Shown here piece by piece: positions 1 to 12,498 of a stretch of 64,000 nt of DNA. The notes below the pieces were generated by a model. It saw only the letters and a list, made by a program, of their open reading frames with translations, was not told the DNA's origin and did not search any database. Source of the stretch: Liriodendron chinense (lineage: Eukaryota > Streptophyta > Magnoliopsida > Magnoliales > Magnoliaceae); assembly GCA_003013855.2 (NCBI GenBank), contig PVNU02000773.1, positions 1,969,001 through 2,033,000 of the forward strand. The letters run 5' to 3'. The position numbers and the translations under genes were made by a program. The stretch's first letter is position 1. Each line of letters begins with the position of its first letter.

Positions 1-1558
1 TGTTTGAATAATCTATAAAGTATTTACAAATAAAAAAAGTGTGTATACACACCAAATAGAATATAAAGTAGGAAATCATTATAAAATCTTTAAATCACAA
101 AAAAGCTTGGCAAAAGATATGGTTGGGTTGAGCTTGTCTAGATAAATATTTGAACCAATTTTTAAGCTTTAATCATTAGATGGGATGCAAAAAATGGGCC
201 AACCGATTCAAAATAATTATAATGTAGAGCAGCTATTTAATATATGAACCAATTAAATCTCCCCACACATTATCTTGGGCCTAAATCTTTGTGCATGTGC
301 ATCATCCATTGCATGCTGCTTGAGTATCAATAAAAGGAGAAAAACTTTGATACACTGGGAAAGTGTGATGATGATACACATGCACATATAAATTAACTTA
401 AATATTACAAATGTGGCATTCAAATAGTTAGATTAACTGTCCAAATTATGGTAACTAGTGTAGATGTATCATGAAACGAAAACGAAGCTTATTTGATTAT
501 CTGTCAGATTGGTGGACATTTATTGGACAATTAAAAGTAAATAAATCCAACAATCCTATTTTCACAGATAAGTGTCCACGAAACAGAGGTGAGGATTGTT
601 TGGTCTTAGCCCTGTGATTTGGTGACAATATTGGGCTGCAAAATCTTGTTGGTTTTATCTATGTCAATAAATGCCACATGTGGAATTTTCGAGTGCCTGT
701 ATACCGAGAGTCACACGACTCACTTAGCTTGAGTATGATGTACTCTTACGTGTCATATGTGTGACACCATATTGTCCAAAGTATCTTGGGGTTCACCATG
801 ATGTCTTCATGAAATCTACTATATCCATCAATGCCCCATGCCTCTCTCACAACCCCCTCTTCATCCTGTTTGAAACCTTTTCTCGTGCAGCCCTCCAAAA
901 AAGAAATGCAGAGAGAAATCAGATTTATTACTTGAAATGGGAGCTTGCCAAAGACAAAAAGGGGAGAGATCGTGGGCCTAGTTAGAAGGGGGCTGAGGGC
1001 TTGTTTGATTTTTCAATTCTCTGGTAAATGCAATGTAAATGTATAATGATTATTCCCTAGGTGATTCTTACGCCGTTCCTCATGTATGATTTGACTACCT
1101 ACTTTTGTATGGTTAAAATCGAGGAGAATGTGAAATATAGGTGGGGCCTACTGCTATGCATGTGGCTTATCCACACCATTTATCTTTTTTGGCAAATGAA
1201 CACAGGGCATGGACTAAAAGATGAGGCAAATTCAATGCTCAGGTGGACCACACCTCAGGAAAAAGGGAATCCAACACTTATCATTAAAAACTTCTCATTG
1301 CCACTGTTTCCTATGGTGTGGGCCACTTGAATGTTGGATTGGCCTCATTTATTTGTTCATGTCTTAAAATATTCAAGTAAAATTAATGGACGGAGCGGAT
1401 ATATAATATATATCACGGTGGGGCCCATAATTTTAAACTACTTCTTTTGGACCGATTTTTGGAGTAAGAATTACACCGAATTTCAAACGGGGTAAAGAAG
1501 TAACAATGACTTATTTTTAGGGTATTTTTATTTTCCAGAAAAATCAAATAAGCCCGGG

Positions 1559-1601
<43 letters not shown>

Positions 1602-1710
1602 ACTTAAATGTTGCAACTGATTTATAGGTAAAATTTAACACCCAAACACTACCTATGAGTTACAGGTAAGTGACTTACAACTAATATAAGTTATAGGCTT
1701 GATCATGTTG
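1..1710. other. gene-free region
   Basis: No coding region is supported here. The longest open frames (up to 89 codons) lack recognisable domains, and the 1050-1440 part resembles degenerate foldback repeat sequence (phrases such as a GTGGGGCCC flank next to a GGATGGACGG-like core). A pure (GA)n tract lies at about 1562-1599. Confidence 0.5.
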
Positions 1711-1875
1711 TGTACCCTGATCCATGGCTCAACTGGTAGATTGAGTGAAGATAACCTCATTTCAACATTGAGGTCTTGGTATTGATTTCCAAGGGGGTTG
1801 ACTAACATTGCAATGTTAGTATTAACAGGAAGGTGTGTGTACTAACCAAAAAGAAAAAAAAAAAAAAAAAAAAAA
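1711..1875 (+). mobile_element. tRNA-derived SINE, family 1
   Basis: A short element with a tRNA-like head and a poly-A tail at 1854-1875. The internal A-box-like stretch is TGGCTCAACTGGTAGA. A B-box-like stretch follows in GGTCTTGGTATTGATT, about 50 bases on. The body (ACTAACATTGCAATGTTAG) matches copies at 11531-11702, 42541-43096 and 57238-57390, so this is a dispersed family. It would be transcribed by RNA polymerase III and mobilised by LINE machinery, as for SINEs in general. The 5' edge is set by alignment to the other copies. I could not fix a target duplication for this copy. Confidence 0.7.
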
Positions 1876-3080
1876 CTAAATGTACTGATAATGTATTAAT
1901 TAAACGAGCTTTCATTATAACATCACCGGATTGGCTGGGTCAGTTGAGCCTAATTGGAATACGATTAGATAGGTTGGGTCGAATAGGCTTGGGTTTGGTG
2001 AAGTTCAAGTGGATCAGCTTGGGGGTAATTCTTGGCCCGTTTAGGAACAACCATTCTCGTGCAAGACATGGTAGAAGGCCTATTGGTGCCAGATCCGTAC
2101 ATTGTACTGTACCATTCATTATGTTACTTCCAACTGTCGGTTTTCTTACAGGTGATTATTGGACTGGATATAGATCACGTTTGCCAGGTCAGCACGTACG
2201 ATATAACCATTACCACTTTCACCTACCGAGATAGCAATTCTCATGCAACACATTTTCCTCATTTTTGCTGAAGGCAATCCTACTGCCTCTCCTGTTTCGT
2301 CAATGTACATCTCTAGCTGGGTTTTCCCAGATGGAAGTTACATGACACTCACTCAGCATATGAAGCTTGATACGCAGGCCCTTAAAATGCGTACGAGTTA
2401 TAAAGCTTGATACTCAGGGACTTAAAAATTGTACACGTGGCAAAATTGTGGAACCCACTGTAAGTAACGGTCCAAAATCAATTGGGTTTTAACAAACATA
2501 AACCTCTGCTTCGTGGACAGATTTTTGTTGAAATAGGATGATTGGATATATTTCATTTTTAACCGTTCAATAAATGTCCACCAATACCATAGTCAGGTTC
2601 ATCAGACTAGCATAACTTTCATTCATGATACATCTAAACTGTAAACCATAATTTGGATGTGATACTTGAAAGAATATTGATAAGTCCAATCAATGGCCCC
2701 CAAATCAGCGGTTGTAGAAGACGCTCCATGTTCAAATTAGGGAATAACTTAGATGAGAAAAGGATAAAATTCTCAACCCGCGAGTTTCTTCCTTGTGTGA
2801 CCCAAATCAACGGTGGAACCCATGGTATAAACGGTTTATCATTGCAATATGACGCCAGATCTAATAGCTACCAGTAGACTATCCTACTGGAATACATGCC
2901 AACTTGAGCCATGTGTCCGAGATCTGGTCCACGTATTAGGTGATCTTTTGAAAAAAAAATCTGAAATCTAGGCAACTCAAATCACAAGGTGGGCCCGTCT
3001 TATCATCCTCATCCAAGCTTTAGCCACTTCTTGGGGTAGGATAAGGTGGGCGAGATGTCTACATCGGATATAAGCCATTG

Positions 3081-3082
<2 letters not shown>
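1876..3082. other. gene-free region
   Basis: No domain-bearing frame is present. Short open frames occur at 1833-2271 and 2653-2877, but they are unrecognisable and lack coding context. The stretch at 2440-2650 looks like common intergenic repeat sequence, and a similar phrase recurs near 430-560. Confidence 0.4.

Positions 3083-3148
<66 letters not shown>
3083..3148. repeat. compound (CT)n(AC)n microsatellite
   Basis: An uninterrupted CT run changes directly into an AC run of about 34 bases. Open frames across it on the minus strand are repeat-coded and not genes. Confidence 0.95.
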
Positions 3149-3149
<1 letters not shown>

Positions 3150-3734
3150 AATCAAATGTGAATGATCTGATGATTGATTGGTGTTCATTGCACACACGTG
3201 CCGTGGATTCACCTCTTCATTCCTTTACGCAATTCGGCCTTTCAACAGCCAAACGACTATGCAAGGGCTAGTCCTGCTGAGCAGGATTAAATGGCTACTC
3301 GCATTACCTGCGTTGGATCAAGTGTGGGAAATCTAGTATATCCATCACGTTGGCACCACTGTTCGTGTGGCCCTAGATACGAAATAAGGCCAATCCGCTT
3401 ATTGGTGGGACCCACTTTTATGTTAATTAACAATTTCCCATTGTGTAATTTGAACAGTGCAGGATGGGAGCCCTTGATCTGGTGATCTCCAATACGCAGT
3501 ACTACAATGTCTCCAGAATCAGAGCAATCTAATCGTAAGGTGGGGTGACATGCATAGACAGACTTTTTGGGGACAGTTGGCATTTGTTTTATCTATGATG
3601 TAGGGCATTCGGATACGATCAGAGTTGCGTCGGCACAAGCTATGAAGTTCATGCTGTCTTGGATGGACAATCCAAGTCTAGGGCCTGTGACCCCGGGGGC
3701 ACAGAGATATACTTGTGACTGGGGCTGTGTGGGG

Positions 3735-4150
3735 TCCACAGAGATGTCTGTGACAAATCCACTCCGTCCATCTGTTTTAAAAGACCACAATAGAACAGGA
3801 ATTTAAAAATCAGTCCGATGCAAAGCTCAGGTGGGCCACACCAAACAAAAAAGTGGGAACAGAAACTTCCACCGTTAAAACCTTCCTGGAGCTGATCATA
3901 ATGTTAATATGCCATCCAAACCACCCATACGGTCATTACTATTCAGATAAACTGTAGGGACAAATATCATCCTGATAAAAAAAAAAACTTATATCACTCT
4001 CACCCCAGGCGTTCAATCCCCACTGTTTCGTGTGGTATGGCCGACGTGATTTTTGGATCTACCTATTTTAGATTCCTGTCTCATTAAGGTCTTGCAAAAC
4101 AGCCGGAATTTGTCATGAACATCTTTGTGGGCCTCACATCGCCTAGGCAC
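3735..4150. mobile_element. foldback (palindromic) MITE, core family 1
   Basis: The left arm has a stretch reading TCCACAGAGATGTCTGTGAC, and the right arm is its approximate inverse (GTCATGAACATCTTTGTGGG). Inside are the family landmarks: CAAAGCTCAGGTGGGCCACA on the left and CCCACTGTTTCGTGTGGTAT on the right, with an inner CATCCAAACC segment. This is a divergent copy of the palindromic family that recurs through the window. It is non-coding. Confidence 0.6.
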
Positions 4151-4318
4151 AGGAATATCTCTGATATGGAGCTCACAGTTAATATGCTTCCGTTTTTATT
4201 CCTACCAAACATCCTAAATTGGGAGTAAATGTGATTTGTTTCATATGTCAGGAGCATAATGCAGATGGTGGCATGTCCACATTTACACATGGGCCACTTG
4301 TAAGGTACTTGAAAATTG

Positions 4319-4344
4319 ATATATATATATATATATATATATAT
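4319..4344. repeat. (TA)n microsatellite
   Basis: An alternating TA tract of about 26 bases. Confidence 0.9.
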
Positions 4345-7300
4345 TACCATGCCAAATTTAATATGTGCATAGACTATTGTGTTTCAACATGAAGACAAGC
4401 TCTCTTTTCATGAGCACTAAGGAGACACTAACCCCAGTGGCGGGTGGGTGCGTTGTGTGACTAACCAAGTGGGTGCATTACATAGGACTAAGAAAATAAA
4501 GAACACTCTTTTCATTTCACCTTTTCTCAATGGTAAGGCAAGCAAATGGTTAAAATTTGAGAATACATTAAATTTATTATGCTATATTATTGTGCATAAA
4601 TGAGTTTGACATGCAAACTATATGCGACTTGCAATAAATTTTGAGGCAACTTTGCTTGGATCCCAATGCCCCTCTATTTTGTACGCTCGAACTTGATGAA
4701 CATGTTAGCTTGATTTCTAAGAAAAAAGTCTACATAAGGTGCATAGCCTGTTGAGTGGCTCGGACATCAGGCATGTGTCTCTTTTTCACTTGAAAGAAGA
4801 ATACTTTTTTTTTTTTTTTTTTTCTAATTTTGAGAAAGGTGGGGGCACAATTTTGAGAAAGGTGGGGGACAACACCTAAAGTTTGACGTATCATTCAAGA
4901 TGTTATAGCTTTGGAGTGGGCACCACAAGAAAAACTCTGAGCCTCACCTATCATGCAAACAATGAAATAACACATACATTCTAGAGCTATACAGGGCCAC
5001 CATATACAAAATAAAGAATGGAGGGAAAATACGATGGCACTGGTAGGAATTTACTCATTACTTCACCTATGTTACTGCCATTTTACGTGGGAGGTGAAAA
5101 GATAGCATATTAATCATTCGCTTGGTTTAGAAACTAAGGCAAGGAGGACGTGGTGAGATCAATCACCGTCTTCCTTATAGGATAATTACCTTGAATTCAT
5201 AAGGTTCTTTGAACTTTTCAACAGGGCTTCCTCAAATCCACAAAGAAATATCTTAAATTCACGAGTAAAAATTGATAAAAATCATACTTTTATTGAATAA
5301 TAATATCAAAGTTAACATTAAAAATGAATTTAACAATCTTATATATCCCTAAATAAACTCTGATCTATACTTATTAAAAATAGTAAGTTTTTCAAAATAG
5401 AAAGTTATTAAAAATAATAAAATCCTAATTAAAGACTATCATTCTTTTTAAAATCATTGCTCAATAAAAATAAAAAATTTCAATTAAACAAAAACTCTAA
5501 AAAAAAGAAATACACTAAAATCAAAATTATTAAAAATAATAATTTTTTCTGAAATTTTGTGTTTCTGTTGTAGTCGCACATTATTTTGGCGAAATGGACA
5601 GACACAACTCACTATAATGGGTCAGTTCACCTCGAAATGAAATTTCAGTAGGAATTCATATGCTATACGTCCCGTAACTTCTCTTGAATAAAAAATTATG
5701 GTCGATTTACGATCCACCTTCTTTTAATCCATGAGAAATTGACAATTTTGGCCGAACATTCCTTTTCTTTTGCGGTCCATGTGAGATAGGAATGTGCTTG
5801 ATCCACACACTTCTTATCCTACGACAGGAAGTGAAGAACAATGTTACATTGGACGACACCCATGCACTAAGAGATTATTTAGAAATGGCATACACATGAT
5901 AAATGAATGATTGAAGTTAAACCATGCAAATCGCTTGTCCCACAATTTAGATGTATCAGAAATAAAATATTATGCTTATTTTATCATCTGACCATCGGAT
6001 TGGTGAAATTTTACTGAACAGTTAAAAAAGAAATTTCTTGAATGGTTCCATTTCAACAAACAAGCGTCCACGAATAAAAGTTATGATATTTCAACTGCAC
6101 TTTGTGTATTTAGTTTGAATTAATGTATTCTACAAGTACAATTCTCGAGCGTATGCATATCAAATATCATACCCTGGCAGAGTATCAGATAACTCCCAAG
6201 GAAGTACCAGTCATCCCAAGTGCCATGGCTTTATTACCACCATATTTGATTTCTTTTGCTTTACCACAGGATTCTCATCATAACACCGAATCCACTCGTA
6301 CACTGACTATTATTTGCTTCGCTGGCGTAGGGTCACCATCCATACACATGCAAGTGTTTAACGTACATACAAATAGCATGTATGGTCCACAATCCAAGCC
6401 CTCCATATCGTAGGTGCCATTGTAGATGAGATCTATCCCGAAGTCAAATTTATTTATTTATTCTAAACTAGTCCTGCTGATATATACTTGTCTGCGGAAA
6501 TGGACCGTTGACTAGTTTTCTTTTTTAGCACCTATCTACTCACCATCAATGGCATAGTTGTAGTGATACTGTATTTGGGTTATGACCCATCTATGGTGGA
6601 CCCCAATATTTGAACAATCTGGATCTGAATCCGTGCATGCTGCTTGTTTTCTGTGTGGCTGCCTATGGATGATCATGCTCCACCATGCTCACATAGCAGT
6701 ATCAGTTATAATGCTCGCAATGGGACACTTGATCAGTCCAAACCATATTGATTGAAATTATTCATTAGGTACAATTCCCAATTTATGAGCTACCATGCAA
6801 ACATCAAATTGAAATAACGAATAATAATTCCCATTTGATGGTTGGTCTTTAATATGGACGGTTGAGATTGTTTATATAAAAATATTCCAATAAATAATTT
6901 GACCAATTTATTTGTTAGGGTTCATCATTGATTGCTTGTGATTCTAAAGAATCACTCTTGTTAGGCGATTGTAACCATTCCATCCATGGCTTGGAAAAAG
7001 GATGGTTGGAGAAAAAAAAAGAAAAAAAAAGGGCCAAACCAAGGATAAATCAGACCATCCTATCACTACGATCTTTGCATGAATGGTAGCCTACAAAATG
7101 TGTTTTGGAGTTAATGGACAGTTCAGATTGATCGATTGAATTCGATCCAAGTGAACTGATGCAAGTAGGAGCACTAAAACTTACAGTGCCTGAGAGTAGT
7201 GGTGCATTTCAGAAGTGGACGATTAATGTTTAAGTGTACTTACTTACTCTTGTGAGTCCCAGGCTCCAGCCACATATTTTCCTCCTTCCCGCCTCCACAA

Positions 7301-7776
7301 GGTCTATGGAACAAACCAGCTGTATCCATCCATCTATCCATCCATCGCTTTCCTTGCCTTCTCCAACCATCTGATCAATCACCTGACTTAAATTGCTCAA
7401 TTAATAACCCTCTGTGTGGTCGGCCATTTATCATGCAAAAGCTGCGATGGGTGGTTGCATCTCACCATCATACAAGTGGTTGTACAGTTGATGACAACAT
7501 CTGGTGGGCCCATGCCCATATGGCTTGAAAAAGACACACACACAGTTGATTTACTTCCTTCGATTCCAATCAATTGACATAGATCCATGGAGTGCAGGAT
7601 TTGGGTGGTTTTACTACCACCGACCATCTACACTAGGGCCATCATATGGACGATTTGGATTCACTGAGTGTGAAGCCATGTATGCTGATTGATAGCAGCT
7701 GACAGACAAGGTTCAGCGCGACTGAAAAAGACGTCCTCGTGGATGAATTCGAAGGGGAGTTAGTTTTACCTCCGCC
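4345..7776. other. gene-free region with repeat debris
   Basis: No gene is recognised. The segment at about 4800-5000 (poly-T, then AGAAAGGTGGG, then GGGCACCACAAGAAAAA, then CCTCACCTATCAT) is related to 31835-31960, so it is a dispersed repeat. The stretch 5260-5560 is extremely AT-rich. The 96-codon open frame at 6123-6413 has no domain or codon signal that I can recognise. Confidence 0.45.
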
Positions 7777-8116
7777 GCAACTCAGGACCAAGAGTGTGTC
7801 GCAGCCCACTGGGGCCATATGCTGAGATGGTCCAATGATTTGAACCGTCCATTTTATTTTTAATTATAATAAATAAGGTATTTTATCATAATTACCCTTC
7901 ATGGATGATCTAAACCTTTGATTTTTATAGTTGAATGAGATCCAGTGGAAATTTCTTTCATCGGCTACTTCCACTTCGGATTGTGTTGGTCAAAACCATC
8001 CATTCATCTTATGCTTAGGACAGTAGACTTTATAATAGGGACGGTTGTGATTATCAGGACACTCATCATGTGGGCCCCAGTGGGTGACCACACAAGCTAG
8101 ATCGTGAGTCTCGACA
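7777..8116. mobile_element. foldback MITE, core family 2 (copy 1)
   Basis: The inverted arms begin with GCAACTCAGGACC and GTGTGTCGCAGCCCACTGGG on the left. On the right they end with GGGCCCCAGTGGGTGACCAC and GTGAGTCTCGAC. The interior carries ATGATTTGAACCGTCCAT. The same arms recur at 8191-8530, 34778-35125 and 35580-35880. It is non-coding, and the exact ends are approximate. Confidence 0.6.
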
Positions 8117-8190
8117 GAAGAAAAACGTACTATTCCGAGGTGTCGGTAGACACAGTAGCGTTCGTTGGCATTATCTCAACTGATGAACCT

Positions 8191-8530
8191 GCGCGGGTCG
8201 CTACTCAGGGGGGGGCCACATTATGAGATGGTACGATGATTTAAACCGTCCATTTATCCGTTACCATCCTAATAACGTAGTATCCCATAATGAGGCTTCA
8301 TTGATGATCCGATCCTAACCTTTGATTTTAGAGATGAATGCGAGCCCCTGACAGCTTTATTTTCATTGTTCTAAATTCACCTGCAGATAAATTATCTGAT
8401 GATTTTTAGCATGATTTTTTCAGAGTGGACTGTATAACATTGAATCCACGACATGGACGGTTCTGATAAGAGGACTACTCAGCAGGTGGGCACCTGTGGG
8501 CGGCGACCAAAGCAGTGTCCTGAGTAGGGG
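8191..8530. mobile_element. foldback MITE, core family 2 (copy 2)
   Basis: The left arm reads GGGTCGCTACTCAGG and the right arm ends GGCGACC...CCTGAGTAGGGG, its inverse. The inner landmark ATGATTTAAACCGTCCAT is shared with the adjacent copy at 7777-8116. The two lie nearly back to back, separated by about 75 bases. Confidence 0.55.
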
Positions 8531-8720
8531 AGTGCTATTTGCGGCAAGTTGTTTCTCCACGCGCCAAAACACAAGCGCTCCTCATGTCCTGACGTGGCAT
8601 ACGATCGGCTAGATCAGGGGCCATTCATTCGTGGATTTTCTGTCCTAAAATCCGGTTGGTCCATTTATAAGGTGGGCCACTCGTAGCTATAAAATTCTGC
8701 TGTTAGAAAAATGATAAACC

Positions 8721-9222
8721 AAGGCCTGAAAAATTTCCACACGACCTGTTAACCCACATGAAACCCGCACGAGAAAACCAGTGTTTGAATATAGTCTTAT
8801 CGTGTCAGGTCACTAATGGGTTAACCCGTTAAGATCTGTTGTTGGGTTAATGTTTCATCAGTGAACCAGCTTAACCCATCAACATAATGGTCTAGATCAC
8901 TAAACCATAGCCCACTTAGGAACCTTGGCACTCCATAAGTAATATTACAATGTACTGGTGATTCTTCCTAATCTCACTAAGTGAATCTTATTATTTCCGG
9001 TGATAGAGTGGTCTCACTAGGTGGATCACATCTGTATTTTGGGTCAGACTTTCAGTCGTCCTCCTAAACGGTGTGGCCATTTACCTAACGGGTTAAACGG
9101 GTCAAGTTATGGTTAACCTGGTAAATTAACAAATGAATTTGAATTTCTAGATTTCGACCCGTTTAACGGGGCAGGTTGGGATGAGCAAATTTTTGACACT
9201 ACTCGACCCGTTGCCAGGCCTA
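8721..9222. mobile_element. hAT-type MITE with 8-bp target duplication
   Basis: Flanked by a perfect 8-bp direct repeat GATAAACC (8713-8720 and 9223-9230). Termini are AAGGCCTG on the left and CAGGCCTA on the right, near-perfect inverted repeats. Inside are repeated GGGTTAA/CCCGTT motifs. An 8-bp duplication is the hallmark of hAT transposases. This 502-bp copy encodes nothing and would need a transposase supplied in trans. Confidence 0.85.
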
Positions 9223-9311
9223 GATAAACCGACGGTCTAAATTCATCGTAAAAGTGTGGCCTGCTGACGACGGATCCGGCCCCATGTCTCTCCTTTGAGT
9301 TTTCCGAACGC

Positions 9312-9818
9312 AGATTGCGTACTAACTCAGTACGCTAGCGTACAGAGTAAACTCTGTAGAGCCCACCGTGATGTATGTGTCTTATCCACGCCGTCCATCC
9401 GTTTTACCAGCTCGTGTTAGGGCATGACCTCAGAATTGAATCATAGCCAAATCTCAAGTTTATCACACCACAGGAAAAGTGGGGATAATGACGCCCACGG
9501 TTGAAACCTTCCTAGGGCCTACAGTGATGTTTATTTGTCATCCAACCTGTTCACAAGATCACACGGATATGGATGAAGGGAAGACACAAATATCATCTTG
9601 ATCCAAAACTTCTGTAGCCCTCAAGAAATTTTTAACGGTGGAGGTTCAAGTCACACTGTTTCATGTGGAGTGGTCCACTTGAAATTTATATATGCTTAAA
9701 TTTTGGTTTCCTGTCATAAAATGAAATTCTGAAACGAATGAACGGCATGGATAAGATACATGTATCAAAATGGACCCCACAGTTTACTCAGGACGCTGAG
9801 TCACTCGGTACGCAATCT
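9312..9818. mobile_element. foldback MITE, core family 1, terminus type A (copy A1)
   Basis: The arms begin AGATTGCGTACT and end with ACGCAATCT. Each is followed inward by subterminal self-complementary bases (GTACGCTAGCGTAC) and GAGTAAACTCTG. The shared core follows: GTGATGTATGTGTC then CCACGCCGTCCATCC on the left, inverted on the right. Copies with the same termini are at 18243-18766 and 44650-45134. No coding capacity. Confidence 0.8.
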
Positions 9819-10422
9819 CCCGTCAGAGTTTTCAACCGAGGGGCCGCTTGTCGACTCTTGCACGCATGCCACGTACCCGCCATTCCACGTCCCTTGTATT
9901 TGGCGCATCTGCACATAGGTACCTTAACATCGGGAGCGGATTAGGTGAGACCCGGACTTACCCAAGATGGTACGGCCCTTAACCGGGGGCCACGTTGATG
10001 TATGTATTCTGAATCCACACCGTCCATCAGTTTTTCCTGATCATTTATTATAAAAAAAAAAAAAAATTGAAGGATATCCGATTATCAGGTGGACCATACT
10101 ATAGGAAAGAGTGGCGATTGACCATTAATGGACCACAGAAGTTTTGGATCAAACTTACTGTTATGGTTAAAAGCCGAACTATTCGACACTACGAGCCCAA
10201 AAGGCCCAGCTAAGGCAGGCCACGGCAGTTGGCGTCAAGACCGGACCCGCCAATAGCTGACCAAATGGGCTGAAGCAAGCCGGCCGACCAAATACAAAGG
10301 CCGCGCTTGAGATGGGTCGGTCTTAGGACGAGATAAGCTCGGGACAGAAAGCCTGGCGTGACGGGCTAGGACGGTTAGGTGCCAGGCTCCGCTGCATGCC
10401 TAGTGATTGCTGCAAGCCTGGC

Positions 10423-11167
10423 TAGAGGTGGGCAACGATCCGGGCTGGGTTGAGTTAGCCCTAGTTTGGTTTGACTTGTTTTTATGCCACCCCGGTTTGT
10501 GCATTGGCTTGGTTTGAGTTTCAAGCCAACCCATGCGGCCCGAGTTTGGTTTGCTCTAGAAAATTTTGGTTCAAGCTGTGATCAGCTTGGTAGAAAATTT
10601 CGACCGAGCCAAGCTGAGTTTGACTCTTTTTTTATTTGTTTGTTTAAATAAAAAAGAATTTAAAAAGTTTAAAAGTTTAAAAAATATATAAGTATCTTAG
10701 TACATGATGTTTAACATCCTCCAAAGGAGTGCAACTTGAAAATAGACATGTAGGGGCGTTTTCGAAACAAAAGTACATAAGCATAATTTTATGAGCACAA
10801 GGAAACAACATGCATCCATGTATATGTATCATGTATTATTCATGTCATCATTTGTATGTATTATCCATGCCATCCATCCATTTTTACATATCATTTTAGG
10901 ACATGATCCTAAAATGGAATCATATCCAAAGCTCAAGTGGATTAGATCTACTTACAATCTGCAAGCCGAATCAAGTCAAATCAAACCGAGCTTTGAGCTG
11001 AACCGAGCCGGTGTTGCCCTAGTTTGAGCTTGGTTTGTTTTTTTTTAACGAGTTTGACTCTGAGGCTTGGCTTGGTTTGAACTTCAATTTGAACCAATCC
11101 AAGCCGAGCTTTTTCAAACCAATCAGAGTCGAGCTTTTCAAGCTGGCTTGGTTTGTGCTCACCTCTA
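10423..11167 (+). mobile_element. hAT-type MITE (TAGAGGTGGGCA family)
   Basis: Termini TAGAGGTGGGCA and TGCTCACCTCTA are inverted. The flanks are AGCCTGGC (10415-10422) and AGCTTGGC (11168-11175), an 8-bp duplication with one change. The interior is rich in GGTTTGA/AAGCCGAGC words and contains an AT-rich centre. The same family is present in inverse orientation at 40496-41259. TAGAG-type ends with TGGGCA are typical of plant hAT elements. It has no transposase gene. It is inserted in the LTR described above. Confidence 0.85.
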
Positions 11168-11530
11168 AGCTTGGCGTGTCAGGCTGAGACTGCTAGCGTC
11201 GAAGACAGCCCTATGTTTCCATGATTAGGAAAAGCAAGCTGGCATGTCCAAGGAGGACAACCAGACCAAGAAGCTGTCACCCCATCATCCTATAAATAGG
11301 GCCAAGGACTCCATGCAAAGGTATGCAAGAACTCTGTCTCCAAGAGCAACTCAACTCCTTGCAACTCACAACTATCTGACTTAAGCTTCGAAGGACTAAT
11401 GGCCGGTCCCTTGGCCACCTCCTAGCCTCTCTATGTGTTGTGCAGATCTAGCATTCGCAATCCAAGCCGCTCATTCAAAAAGAAGATGCTCCGCGATCAC
11501 CACCTAAGTGGACCTTCGTCCCACCTTGTC

Positions 11531-11702
11531 TTTTTTTTTCTAATGGGTTAGTTCACACACCCCATTGTTAGTACACCCACCCACCCCTGTTAGTCACATT
11601 ACAATGTTAGCCACCCCCACTATGGGAATCGATACCATGACCTCAGTGTTAAAACGAGGCCATCTTCACTCAATCTGCCACTTGAGCTATAGACTTGGGT
11701 GT
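11531..11702 (-). mobile_element. tRNA-derived SINE, family 1, with target duplication
   Basis: Reading on the minus strand: an A-box-like TAGCTCAAGTGGCAGA, a B-box GGTATCGATTCCC, a body with GGGGGTGGCTAACATTG, and a short A-rich tail (poly-T at 11531 on plus). The flanks GTCCCACCTTGTC (11518-11530) and GTCCCACCTCATC (11703-11715) form a 13-bp duplication with two changes. This is the best-defined copy of the family. Confidence 0.85.
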
Positions 11703-11890
11703 GTCCCACCTCATCTGTTGCCCAAGTATTGGCAACAACAATGAGATTTGCTTAATTGCTTTTATAATGCCTTAAAATGATATGGAAAAATGGATGGACA
11801 GAGTGGATACAGAATACATATATCAAGGTGGGGCTCACGGTCAGGGTCGCACCATCTTGGGTGAGTCCGGCGTCTCATCTAATCCGTCCC

Positions 11891-12225
11891 TTGACCGTGG
11901 GCCACAAAAGTTTTGGATCAATGTGATATTTGAGTGGTCGCTTCATCCAGGTGTTTGTGATCTTATCAACAGCTTGGATGGAAAATAAACGTTCCAATGG
12001 AATCCATGAAGTTTTTAATGATGGTGATTCAATTACGACTATTTCCTCTGGTGTGGTCGACCTAAGACTTGAGTCAGCTTTATTTTTGGTATCATGCCCT
12101 AAATTTAACTTTAAAAATCGTTGGACAGTGTGTATTTAAGGGACATACATCACTGTGAGCCCCACAGTTAGGGGTCCCATCCATATCAGTTGATTCGGGG
12201 TCTCACTTAATCCACTCCCTGTTAT
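11891..12225. mobile_element. right half of a second type-F foldback element
   Basis: Family-1 core words (AAAGTTTTGGATCAATG, CATCCAGGTGTTTGTGA, GGATGGAAAATAAAC) run to an end with GGGGTCTCACTTAATCCACT, close to the inverse of the type-F left arm at 9932. It directly abuts the nested complex, so two related elements have fused or recombined here. Confidence 0.5.
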
Positions 12226-12498
12226 ATGGTAGGATGGCGATTTCTCTACAACGTTTGTACTTGTCCGATCTTAGCTTATTTAGAACATTGAGCCTATGAC
12301 CCACCGTGGTGTGTGTATGGCATCCACTCTGTCCATCTGTTTCTCCCCTTCAATTTCAACCCCTCTCCTGGAGATCAGGCCGTTCCAAAACTCAGGTGGG
12401 CCTGTTGTCATTCATTTCTTGTAACAACTAAAGTGAAGGTGTGGACACCTACATGTTGATTGGAATTGGGTTACGATCAAAATAGATGGCTTGGATTT
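12226..12498. other. short intergenic stretch with a partial foldback fragment
   Basis: Contains a left-arm-like fragment (GACCCACCGTGGTGTGTGTA, CACTCTGTCCATCTG) at 12298-12345 and otherwise nothing recognisable. Confidence 0.4.

Larger units (their letters stand above)
10159..11740 (+). mobile_element. probable solo LTR (gypsy-like) carrying nested elements
   Basis: The sequence runs from TGTTATGG to CAACAACA. It contains a TATA-like CCTATAAATAGGG at about 11290 and a downstream CTGACTTAAGC segment of a kind common in plant Ty3/gypsy LTRs. With the hAT (10423-11167) and SINE (11531-11702) removed, it is roughly 650 bases. No internal coding region or second LTR adjoins it, so it is probably a solo LTR left by recombination. 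I do not see matching 5-bp target duplications, so the edges are uncertain. Confidence 0.5.
9932..11890. mobile_element. foldback MITE, terminus type F, split by nested insertions
   Basis: Outer arms: GGGAGCGGATTAGGTGAGAC on the left. The right end, at 11881-11890, reads as its inverse (GTCTCATCTAATCCGTCCC). Inner arm segments with ACCCAAGATGGT also match in inverse orientation. The core (TGATGTATGTATTC, ACACCGTCCATC) is that of family 1. The centre (about 10159-11740) is occupied by a solo LTR. The middle of the original core seems lost, so insertion was accompanied or followed by deletion. Confidence 0.6.
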
